From an uncultured Streptomyces sp. (lineage in GTDB: Bacteria; Actinomycetota; Actinomycetes; Streptomycetales; Streptomycetaceae), in contig NZ_CANLBS010000019.1 of NCBI RefSeq assembly GCF_947488945.1, positions 1 to 64,000 on the forward strand: a DNA stretch of 64,000 nucleotides. Reading direction: 5' to 3'. Position 1 is the stretch's first letter. Each line of letters begins with the position of its first letter. The translations under genes and the position numbers were made by a program. The notes under the pieces are model-generated. The model saw only the letters and a program-made list of their open reading frames with translations, had not been told where the DNA came from and searched no databases. Below are positions 42,962 through 50,548 of this stretch, piece by piece.

Positions 42962-43068
42962 TCGTGTCTCCGGCGGGGCCGGGACACACCGCGCTGCTCC
43001 GGTCGCCCGTGGCGGGCACACTGCCGGCCACGGGCAGGAAGACGCTGCCGGGAGGTGCGGAGGCGGTC

Positions 43069-43818
43069 GTGCCGGGTACTGGTGGGGTGTCGGCCGTGGG
43101 TGCCGATGGATGGGCGGGAAGGCTGATGGGGCGTGGGAGCCTGGCGCGTGAGGTGAAGTGGGCTGCGGTGGGGTGCCCTTCGAGGGAGCTGCCGCGCCGG
43201 CTGTGCAGGGTGCTTGCCCGTGGACTGCCGGCGGACGGGGTGACGATGTCGCTGCTGACGGACACCCCGTCGCGGCAGATGCTGTGCGCGTCGAACGACA
43301 TGGCCACCGTCCTGGAGGAAGTGCAGTTCACGGTGGTGGAAGGGCCGTGCATCACGGCGGCGGAGTCCGGTGAGCAGGTACACCTGACCGACTGGGGCAC
43401 GGCGGCGCGGCGGTGGCCGCTGTTCTCGGCCGCCTTCCGCGAGCGGTACCCCGACGCCCAGGCGGTGCACGCCTTTCCTCTCTGGTTCGGTGACTACATC
43501 CTCGGCTCGGTGGACGTGGTCAGCCGGACCCCGGGCGGGCTTTCCGTCGAGGCGATCGAGGAGGCCGCCGAGGCGGCCGACGCCGCTGCGAACGCGCTCC
43601 TCCCCGCCCAGCGCATGCTCCTGGAAGAAGGCGAGTTCCCGCCGTGGGAACCGGCCGACGTGGTGCGCGCGCACTGGGCGGACACCCATCGGGCCATCGG
43701 AGTCGTCGCCGTCAAGGAGGAGATGAACGCGGACGCCGCCCTGGCACTGATGCGCGCCCGCGCGTTCTCCACCGGACGTACCCTTGCCGAGATCACCGCG
43801 GACGTCCTGCGAGCCTGA
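43069..43818 (+). CDS. GAF-ANTAR protein
   Basis: This 249-residue protein has a GAF domain (LPADGVTMSLLTDTPSRQML, TVVEGPCITAAESGE, AFPLWFGDYILGSVDV). The final 60 residues are an ANTAR RNA-binding domain (HRAIGVVAVKEEMNADAALA, then ARAFSTGRTLAEITADVL). ANTAR proteins bind paired hairpins in mRNA and stop early termination when the sensor is active. GTG 43069 has GGAGG 5 bases upstream and is preferred; ATG 43126 would shorten it by 19 residues. It lies behind the terminator of the sigma gene, so it has its own promoter. Confidence 0.8.
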   Translation: MPGTGGVSAVGADGWAGRLMGRGSLAREVKWAAVGCPSRELPRRLCRVLARGLPADGVTMSLLTDTPSRQMLCASNDMATVLEEVQFTVVEGPCITAAESGEQVHLTDWGTAARRWPLFSAAFRERYPDAQAVHAFPLWFGDYILGSVDVVSRTPGGLSVEAIEEAAEAADAAANALLPAQRMLLEEGEFPPWEPADVVRAHWADTHRAIGVVAVKEEMNADAALALMRARAFSTGRTLAEITADVLRA

Positions 43819-44023
43819 CCCCGCCCGGCACGGGCGGTCAATGCGGCAGGGGCGTCAGCCCCGCAAGCTTGGTGGCCCGCTGCCCCTCCGCGCCGGCGTC
43901 TCCACGGCACACACCCACGCAGCCTGCTCGCCGCCCCCGCCGCCCCCGCCGCTCCGGACGGCGGCTGGCGGACGGCGGCCGGCGGACAGCCATCGCGACT
44001 CCGCAGCCTCATGGGGGCCGGTG

Positions 44024-45115
44024 TCAGGAGTTCACGGCCTCGTCCTCTCCCGCGTGGCGGGGGCGCGTCACCGGTGCCCGGTCGGCGGGTTGCGGGTAGA
44101 ACCGCCGCGCCCAACGACGGAACGGGCCGATCGGGCCGTCCCCGGGGGCCAGCCGGGGCGGCTGCTGGTACTGCTTGGTGTGCCAGATCGGGAAGTCCGC
44201 GGCGGTGAACTCGCAGCTGGACCGGAAGACCGCGCGGTCGAGCAGGCGGCCCGCGGCACGGCTGACCGCTCGCGCGAGCGGCTTCGGCAGCCTGCCCGGC
44301 TCGGCGAACGCGATGCGGTTCAACTGCCGGAACTGCATCCGGTTCGGTGCGATCGCGGTCGGCATCACCATCGTGCACATCCGGAGCCCGAAGCGGGGCG
44401 TGTGGACGTCGGCGTGCAGGCAGCCGAGCCCGTAGCCGTCCACTTCGACGTCGACGGTGAACTCGCCCACCAGCGGGGCGGTCTCGTGGGCCCGCATGGA
44501 CACGTGGAAGGTGGCGCCGTCGTAGGCGACGGGCCCGCCGATCTCGGCTCTGGCCCAGCCGTGCAGGGTGGCGAAGTGCCCGAGGTCGACGGAGTTCTCG
44601 ATGACCTCCTGGACGTTTCCGGCCATCTCCCAGGCAGCCGTGCGCGCGGGACGGCTGCCGATCTCGTGCCAGCGGGGAACCGCCCAGTCCGGCTCCCGGC
44701 CGTCGTGGTGCCTCCAGACGAAGACCGCGCCGTTGACCTCGTGCACGGGCAGCCGGGTGAGGGCGGAGCGCGGCGGCGGTGTGCCGTACCCCGTACGCAC
44801 ACAGGTGCCGTCGGGCCCGAAGGCGAAGGAGTGGAACGGGCAGAGGAGGTCGTCGCCGTCGACCTTCGCCAGACCCAGGTGGGCACCGAGGTGCGGGCAG
44901 TAGGGGCGGACGGCGCGCAGGGCTCCCGTGCCGAGCCGGTACAGCACGACGTCGCCCCCCGCGAGCGGCCGGGTCAGCACGGTGCCGGGCCGCAACTCCT
45001 CGGAGAAGGCCAGTGCGGACCAGCCGCTCGGGTACGGCAGAGCCGGTGCCCCCGAGGCGTCGGCCGGTGTCGGACCCTCGGTGATGGCACGCCCGTACGC
45101 ACGTGAAAGTCCCAC
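44024..45115 (-). CDS. Rieske non-heme iron oxygenase (alpha subunit)
   Basis: This 363-residue protein has the Rieske cluster ligands C73-x-H75 (CPHLGAHLG) and C92-x2-H95 (CPFHSF). The mononuclear iron motif is ENSVDLGHFATLH, giving D177, H180 and H185. The layout resembles KshA-type and cholesterol-desaturase-like oxygenases, so a steroid, terpene or secondary-metabolite substrate is plausible but not shown. Reductase and ferredoxin partners are not nearby. GTG 45115 has GGAGGGG just upstream. Confidence 0.85.
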   Translation of the reverse strand: MGLSRAYGRAITEGPTPADASGAPALPYPSGWSALAFSEELRPGTVLTRPLAGGDVVLYRLGTGALRAVRPYCPHLGAHLGLAKVDGDDLLCPFHSFAFGPDGTCVRTGYGTPPPRSALTRLPVHEVNGAVFVWRHHDGREPDWAVPRWHEIGSRPARTAAWEMAGNVQEVIENSVDLGHFATLHGWARAEIGGPVAYDGATFHVSMRAHETAPLVGEFTVDVEVDGYGLGCLHADVHTPRFGLRMCTMVMPTAIAPNRMQFRQLNRIAFAEPGRLPKPLARAVSRAAGRLLDRAVFRSSCEFTAADFPIWHTKQYQQPPRLAPGDGPIGPFRRWARRFYPQPADRAPVTRPRHAGEDEAVNS

Positions 45116-45325
45116 GTTCTCCCCTCCGACGATTGGTCGCCCGAAGAATGCCCACACCGCTCCCGGGATCCACACGCCGCACCGCGCATCAGCCGAACGG
45201 GGTTTGGCGGGAGTCCGGTTGACGCCTGTGGGGCGGGGCGCGCAGGGGGGCGGCCCGGTCGCGGTCGACCGGCAACCGGGGCGGGCTGCGCGGGTGCGGG
45301 GGCCGGGCGGCTCGCGCCGGTCCGT

Positions 45326-45359
45326 GCCGGTGCCGCAGGGACGTCCCTGCGGCACCGGC
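45326..45359 (-). terminator. Terminator after the DUF4394 gene
   Basis: A fully self-complementary 34-base palindrome (effective 15-bp stem with ACGT loop) lies 12 bases past the DUF4394 stop and 210 bases before the Rieske gene. Confidence 0.7.
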
Positions 45360-45371
45360 GCGGGTACGTGC

Positions 45372-46247
45372 TCAGCCCTGGTTCAGCGGCAGCGCGACGT
45401 CGACGACCTGCCGGCCGGCCGGGAAGGAGCCGATGAGCGAGGCCCCGCCGTTGAGGACGTTCACGCGGTAGAAGCGCTGCTTCCCGCCGGTGGACAGTGC
45501 GGCGAAGCCGCGGTTGGAGCCGTCGGAGGGCTGATGGTAGATGTCGAACCCGGCCCACGGACCCGCGTCCGCACCCAGGTTCCCGGTCGGGGCGAGAGTG
45601 CCGGAATTGGCCGGGGACTGCAGCGAGACCCGGTCGTTGACCGTGTCGATGTCGAACAGGGTGGTCGCCGTGGCCGCGTCGAGGTCGTTGTTGGTGTAAG
45701 CGGCCCCGGTGACGCCGAGCGCGGTCGAGGGCGGCGTGCCCGGGTTGGTGAGGGTGCCGTCGGCGGTCGTGGTCCGCGGGGCGGCCGGGTCGTCGACGTT
45801 GTGACGCAGGTTCTGTCCGGTGTCGCTGATGACGCGCAGGCGGTTGGCGGCGGGGTTGAAGTCGACTCCGAAGTTCTGACCGGCGAGCGCGACGGTGAGC
45901 TGGGAGACCTTGACGGCCCGTGCCTCGTTGTCCAGCGTGTAGACACCACCACGGTCGCCGACGCCGTAGAGCTTTCCGTTCTGCACCCGGAAGTCGATTC
46001 CGACGAGCTTCCGGTCCGTCCGGAGGCCGGAGACCTTGCCGAACGCCCAGGTGTCGCCCGGGTTCGCGATCTGGAAACCGACCAGTCGGCGGTCGGCGGT
46101 GAGCCCGACGCCGACGAGGCCGGGCGCCGCCGCCCGCCCGCCCGGGCCGAACGGGGAGGGCCCGGGTTCCGCCGAGGCGAGCGCGGGCGCGAGGAAGGAC
46201 AGCGCGACGACGCCGGCAGCGGCCACCGGGAGAAGACGAGTACGCAC
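45372..46247 (-). CDS. Secreted DUF4394 protein
   Basis: This 291-residue protein has a signal peptide (VVALSFLAPALASA) and a beta-propeller-like body with repeated units (LVGIDFRVQNGKLYGVGDRG, GQNFGVDFNPAANRLRVISD, GNLGADAGPWAGFDIYH). I recognise it as the DUF4394 family, secreted proteins of unknown role. GTG 46247 has GGAG 5 bases upstream. It is the only gene of its unit, ending at the palindrome at 45326-45359. Confidence 0.8.
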   Translation of the reverse strand: MRTRLLPVAAAGVVALSFLAPALASAEPGPSPFGPGGRAAAPGLVGVGLTADRRLVGFQIANPGDTWAFGKVSGLRTDRKLVGIDFRVQNGKLYGVGDRGGVYTLDNEARAVKVSQLTVALAGQNFGVDFNPAANRLRVISDTGQNLRHNVDDPAAPRTTTADGTLTNPGTPPSTALGVTGAAYTNNDLDAATATTLFDIDTVNDRVSLQSPANSGTLAPTGNLGADAGPWAGFDIYHQPSDGSNRGFAALSTGGKQRFYRVNVLNGGASLIGSFPAGRQVVDVALPLNQG

Positions 46248-46578
46248 AGGTGCTCCGAACCTTGGACGGCCCGCCCGCCGAACGGGGCGAGTCCACCCTT
46301 GCTACGGAGCCGCCCTCGTCCAGGCCAGGCTTGGACGTACCGCCCCAAACCACCCCATTGGCGCATCGGTCGACGCGTGGTGCGCACGCAGCCGTGGGCG
46401 CAGACCGCGCGGACGCGCAGCAAGGGGGCGCACGTCCGGCAATACGTGCGCCGGGCGCACTGATGCTCGTGGCCACTGTTCGCCCGACGCCCCCGATACG
46501 GTGTTCCGTCTGTGTACGCGCCTGCGGGGGCGTGGCAGCGTGGAGGACTCCATAACCTCCGGAGCACGGGAGACCCCG
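46248..46578. other. Divergent gene-free stretch
   Basis: No gene is visible. It lies between the DUF4394 gene and the broken secreted-protein gene, so both promoters should be here. A small GGAGG/CCTCC inverted repeat lies about 20 bases before the plus-strand ATG. Nothing else stands out. Confidence 0.3.
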
Positions 46579-47146
46579 ATGCGAAGAAGAGACGAACGCC
46601 CATTGCCGCGGCGGCGGTTGGCCGCCTGTGCGGTGGCGGCACTCCTGGGGCCGGCCGGTTCGGTCGCGCTGCCGGCCGCCACGGCGCAGGCAGCACCGGT
46701 CGACATCACCTGCCTCACGGGAACCAGGAACACCGCATACACCCCGCACGTACACGCCGGGTCCCGCGTCCCTCCAGATCACCGACCACTTCAGTTGCGT
46801 GTCCCTGCTCAGCGGTGTGAGCAGCGGTTCGGGCAGCTACACGGTGAACCTGCCGTCCACGTCCTGCCTGGCGTCGGTACAGAGCCCGCTCAGCTCGAAC
46901 ACGGCGACCTACCACTGGAACAACGGAACGTCCAGCACCATCTTCTTCGCCAGCAGCACCGCGGTCAGGGCGGTCGACGGGACGGTCACGGTCACCAGCA
47001 TCGGCGCGGTGACGTCCGGCCTCGGTCTGGGGCAGACGGCGACCCGGGTGACGGTCGAACCCAACCTCGACCTCACCGCATGCCTCACCGGCGGCCTGAG
47101 CGAAACGAACAGTGTGCTCAACACCCTGATCATCGCGCCGGTCTGA
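46579..47146 (+). pseudogene. Small secreted protein gene broken by an apparent 13-bp duplication
   Basis: The ATG at 46579 (GGGAG upstream) opens a good signal peptide (LAACAVAALLGPAGSVALPA) and CLTGTRNTAYTP in one frame. The rest (PGPASLQITDHFSCVSLLSG, LDLTACLTGGLSETNS, ending APV at 47146) lies in the next frame. Two near-copies of TACACNCCG sit 13 bases apart at 46738 and 46751. Removing 13 bases would join the frames as NTAYTPGPASLQITDHFSC. The resulting protein of about 185 residues would resemble the next gene's product, with Cys pairs and a secreted fold. A sequencing error is the alternative explanation. Confidence 0.65.
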
Positions 47147-47241
47147 CCTGACCCGTCCGGCGCTGCGCCGAGGCGCCCGCGAAGCGGGCACGCCCACCAC
47201 CCACGCCCACGCCCCACGCCCCACGCCTCCAGGAGGCCGCC

Positions 47242-47856
47242 ATGCACCACTGCCACGACGCCGTCGGACCGTTCTCCCGACGGCGCCGTACTGCCATGGC
47301 CCGCGTCAAGGCGCGCAGGCAGGTCACCGGCCTGCTGCTCGTCTGCGTCGCGCTGCTGACGTCACTCGGCCTGTCGGCGCCCGCCGCCGCAGCGTCCCCG
47401 TCGGCCCTGATCGACTGTCCGGGATACGCCACCCAGCAGTTCTCGCCCGGTCTGCGGCTGCTCCCCCAGCCGGTGTCCTTCCACGCCGAAGGGCCGTTCG
47501 GCCCCTGCGTGACCACCTCCCCCGACCACGTCTTCGCCGACTACGAAGCCGACGGCCAAGCGCTGCTGTCGTGTTCGGTGAGCCTGCCGGTGACGGGCGT
47601 CTCGGGCACCGTCCGGTGGAAGGACGCCTCGGGCGATCCGTCCGGCACCTCGCATTTCGACGGCGGCATCTCGCTGACCCAACGGCCCACCGGCCAGAAC
47701 GTGGTCGTCGTGCTCGCCACGATCACCGCAGGCGACTTCGCGGGGGACCAGATCCTCTACGAGATCGTGCTGCTCAACACCGACCTCCTCGCCTGCCTCA
47801 CCACCGGCATCACTCAGGTGGCCGGCCCCGCCAACCTCACCGTCCTGCCGCTCTGA
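47242..47856 (+). CDS. Small secreted protein, paralogue of the broken neighbour
   Basis: This 204-residue protein has a signal peptide (VTGLLLVCVALLTSLGLSAP, cleavage after AAA). Its mature part begins LIDCPGYATQQFSPGLRLLP and includes GPCVTTSP and LLACLTTGITQVAGP. The cysteine placement and ending match the frame-corrected product of the upstream gene. No enzyme motif is seen; proteins like this are common secreted proteins of unknown role in Streptomyces. ATG 47242 has AGGAGG 6 bases upstream; ATG 47296 is less likely. Confidence 0.75.
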   Translation: MHHCHDAVGPFSRRRRTAMARVKARRQVTGLLLVCVALLTSLGLSAPAAAASPSALIDCPGYATQQFSPGLRLLPQPVSFHAEGPFGPCVTTSPDHVFADYEADGQALLSCSVSLPVTGVSGTVRWKDASGDPSGTSHFDGGISLTQRPTGQNVVVVLATITAGDFAGDQILYEIVLLNTDLLACLTTGITQVAGPANLTVLPL

Positions 47857-48043
47857 CCGGCCATCACCGCCGGCGTCGTCCGCGGACCGGGATCCCGCCG
47901 CACGGCGTGGTGCGGGAACCCCGGTCCGTGCAGGCGTGGACCCGCCCGCCGGCCACGCCCGAACCGTGGGCTCCGGACGCGGATCGGGGAGAGCCGCTCC
48001 TCGCCGACGGCGCCGCGCGGCGCCTCGTCCGTGATGCCGCGTT

Positions 48044-49297
48044 CTACGTCGCGTCCCGCCGCCGGCGCGCGCGCTCGAACTCGGCGATGTCCGGCATCCA
48101 GGGGCCGTGCCCGCCGAGTGCGGCGTAGCCGCCGCGGACGAAGGTGCTCACCAGGTCGCGGCAGTCGCCCATCCCGTCGGCCAGTCGGTACTCGACCCCG
48201 TACTCCGGTTCCGATCCGCCCTCGCCCGCGCGCACCGTGGTGATCCGGGCGGCGCAGTCGGCGTAGAAGAGGAACTGGAGCCCTTCGCCGAGTTCCTCGT
48301 CCTCGATGGTGAACACCTGGTTGCCGGAGCCCGCGTGCTCGCCGACGAATTCCCAGAACTCCGCCCCGGCCGTGCGGGGACCGCCGGGGAACCACTTTCT
48401 CTCCGCTCCGTTGTCGTCGGTGAACGACAGCGGCGTCGCCCTCGCCGGTGTGCGGGCGGCGTGCTCATCGGCGTCCTCCCCCTCGTCCACGGGCGCGTTC
48501 CTGGTGCGGGCGGCGGCCTCCGAGCACATCAGGAAGCTCACGGTGCGCACCGCGTCCTCGACGAGTTCGGGGTGGGCACGGCGCACGGCCGTCTTCACCG
48601 CCGTCTCCATCAGGTTCCAGTCGCGCTTGTCCGTGGCGCGCTTTCCGCGTCGGGGATCGCGCCCGATCCGCATCCCGGCGCACGCCCGCTCGGCGGTGGC
48701 GATGACGCGCAGGACCGCCGGCAGGAGCGCGGGGTCGACGGCGTCGGGCTTGCGTCCCGGGATCGTCGAGCCGTGCACGTACTGCCCCGTGTACCGAAGG
48801 ACCGCGGCGTCCAACGGAGCGAGCACGGTTCCGCGTTCGGCGCGGCGGCGGTTCGCCCGGTACTCCTGGGCCCGTCGCGGATCGGACGTCTCCGATGCCC
48901 GGCTCATCGCGGCGCAGACCCGGCCGCGCTCCAGCAGGTCGGTGTCGGCTCCGTGGGCGACGAGCCGGCTCGTGTCGTGGCGGACGTGCCGGAAGAACGC
49001 GTCGACGTCCGCCGGGGCGCCCAGGAGGACCGGGTCCAGGAGGGCGACGGCGGCGTCCTCGTCGAGCGGGCCGCGGGTGCCGGCGTCGTCGCACAGCGGA
49101 AGGACCGCGCTCCACAGCAGCAGGTGCCGGGCCAGGTCCCCGCGGAGCACCGCCAGGTGGGCCTGGCCGATCGGGAAGGTGAACGTGCGCGGATCGTGGT
49201 TGGCGTCGGCCCCGGCTCCGAGCGACAGGCGCAGCTCACCCCCTTCGCGTATCACCCTCGGTATCCAGCCCTGGCGCGTGAAGACGACGTCACTCAT
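48044..49297 (-). CDS. Conserved actinomycete protein of unknown role (DUF6357-like)
   Basis: This 417-residue soluble protein begins MSDVVFTRQGWIPRVIREGG and includes DANHDPRTFTFPIGQAHLAV, HLLLWSAVLPLCDDAGTRGP and RACAGMRIGRDPRRGKRATD. I recognise it as a Streptomyces family, probably DUF6357, but the number is from memory. It has no signal peptide, membrane segment or known catalytic motif. Start ATG 49297 is taken over the earlier in-frame ATG at 49315 because homologues start MxDxVFTRQ. Function unknown. Confidence 0.65.
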   Translation of the reverse strand: MSDVVFTRQGWIPRVIREGGELRLSLGAGADANHDPRTFTFPIGQAHLAVLRGDLARHLLLWSAVLPLCDDAGTRGPLDEDAAVALLDPVLLGAPADVDAFFRHVRHDTSRLVAHGADTDLLERGRVCAAMSRASETSDPRRAQEYRANRRRAERGTVLAPLDAAVLRYTGQYVHGSTIPGRKPDAVDPALLPAVLRVIATAERACAGMRIGRDPRRGKRATDKRDWNLMETAVKTAVRRAHPELVEDAVRTVSFLMCSEAAARTRNAPVDEGEDADEHAARTPARATPLSFTDDNGAERKWFPGGPRTAGAEFWEFVGEHAGSGNQVFTIEDEELGEGLQFLFYADCAARITTVRAGEGGSEPEYGVEYRLADGMGDCRDLVSTFVRGGYAALGGHGPWMPDIAEFERARRRRDAT

Positions 49298-49384
49298 GGG
49301 CCCAGTCTTGCTCATCGGACGGAACGGGCGGCCAACGGATGCGTGGGGGCCGCCGGGAGGCCGCGTTCCCGGTGCCCGCGGTCG

Positions 49385-50416
49385 TCACGCGGTGAGCCAG
49401 CCCCGCAGCGCCGCCCGCACCCCGGCCTGGAACCGGGTTTCCGCGTCCAGGGCCCGCATGAGCCGGGTGATGCGGCGGCGGACGGTGTGCACGTGCACGT
49501 CGAGACGCCTGGCCATCGCCTCGTCCTTGAGGCCGGAGGCGAGCATGGTCAGCAGTTCCCGGTCCTCGTCCGTGATCCGGTCGTCGCTCACGGCCCCGAT
49601 GGGAACGGCACGCTCCCACACCGATTCGAACAACGGCACCAGCGCGTTGCTCAGGAGCGCGTCGCTCACCACCAGGGCCGAGGCGGTCGGGTCCGCCGCG
49701 TCCGTGGGCGGCAGCAGGGTCACCCGCCGGTCCACCGTAATCAGCTTCGTGGGCAGGTCCGTTCCCACCCGTATGTGCACGCCCCGCAGGGCCAGTTCGC
49801 CCAGCCCCCGGGCGCGCCCCTGGAAGCTCAGCCCTTCGCGGTCCACGGCGACACGCACTCGCACCCCCCGCCGCACCGGTTCGGTCACGTCGAGGGGCGC
49901 GGGCATCCCGTCCGGCCGACTGGCGGCGTAGGGAGGCCGGTCCAGCAGTGCCACCTCCTCGCTCGCCGAGACCAGCAGCGAGGCCACCCGCGCGGCGATG
50001 GCGGCCCCGCCCCGGACCGTCTCGATCCCGGTGGCACCAGGGGCGTTCACGGAGTCCAGCAACGTGGCGGCCATCCGGTCCACCGAGGCCGTCAGTTCCT
50101 CCAACGCCGCTGATCTTCGCATGAGTTCGGCCTGTCGCAGGTGGATCAGGTTGCGCAGAGCGGTGGACGGGGCCACGGCGGAGGGCAGCGGCGCGGGCCG
50201 GCCCCGGGCGGGGTGGGTGAAGCCGTGCTCCGCCAGGCGGTCGAGCGCGTTGCCGACCCGTCGGGCGGTCAGCCCGAGGGACCGGGCGAGGGCCGCACGG
50301 GAGGAGTGCGCGGGTGCGTCGAGCAGCGCTTCGTACAGCCGGAGTTCGTCCGCTCCGAGCCCGAGCGCCTGCCATTGCGTGTCCCACCCAGTCAGTCCCA
50401 CCGGCGGAATTCTCAT
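49385..50416 (-). CDS. TrmB-like / LuxR-HTH regulator divergent from the M4 peptidase
   Basis: This 343-residue protein has an N-terminal winged helix (LYEALLDAPAHSSRAALARS, then LTARRVGNALDRLAEHGF). The middle segment includes SASEEVALLDRPPYAASRPD and a phospholipase-D-like effector fold. The LuxR-type helix-turn-helix closes it (ITDEDRELLTMLASGLKDEA, then LDVHVHTVRRRITRLM). It is the same type as the regulator encoded at 23050-23997, which is also next to a secreted peptidase. A perfect palindrome lies in the short divergent gap to the M4 peptidase gene. It probably controls that gene. Confidence 0.83.
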   Translation of the reverse strand: MRIPPVGLTGWDTQWQALGLGADELRLYEALLDAPAHSSRAALARSLGLTARRVGNALDRLAEHGFTHPARGRPAPLPSAVAPSTALRNLIHLRQAELMRRSAALEELTASVDRMAATLLDSVNAPGATGIETVRGGAAIAARVASLLVSASEEVALLDRPPYAASRPDGMPAPLDVTEPVRRGVRVRVAVDREGLSFQGRARGLGELALRGVHIRVGTDLPTKLITVDRRVTLLPPTDAADPTASALVVSDALLSNALVPLFESVWERAVPIGAVSDDRITDEDRELLTMLASGLKDEAMARRLDVHVHTVRRRITRLMRALDAETRFQAGVRAALRGWLTA

Positions 50417-50432
50417 CTGTCAACGCAGGCCA

Positions 50433-50456
50433 CACAAGTGTGGACGTCCACAAGTG
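50433..50456. promoter_or_regulatory. Palindrome and direct repeat between regulator and M4 peptidase genes
   Basis: TGTGGACGTCCACA (50439-50452) is a perfect 14-bp palindrome. It is embedded in a direct repeat of CACAAGTG (50433-50440 and 50449-50456) with a 16-base period. It lies 17 to 40 bases from the regulator start and about 95 bases from the peptidase start. This is a strong candidate for the binding site of the adjacent regulator. Confidence 0.6.
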
Positions 50457-50548
50457 CGCAGTCGGAACGCATTGTTCACACCGCGTCCCGGCACTTGCAT
50501 GTCCGTATCCGACATCCGTGAACGCAGCCATGACACCGGAGGAGAACC

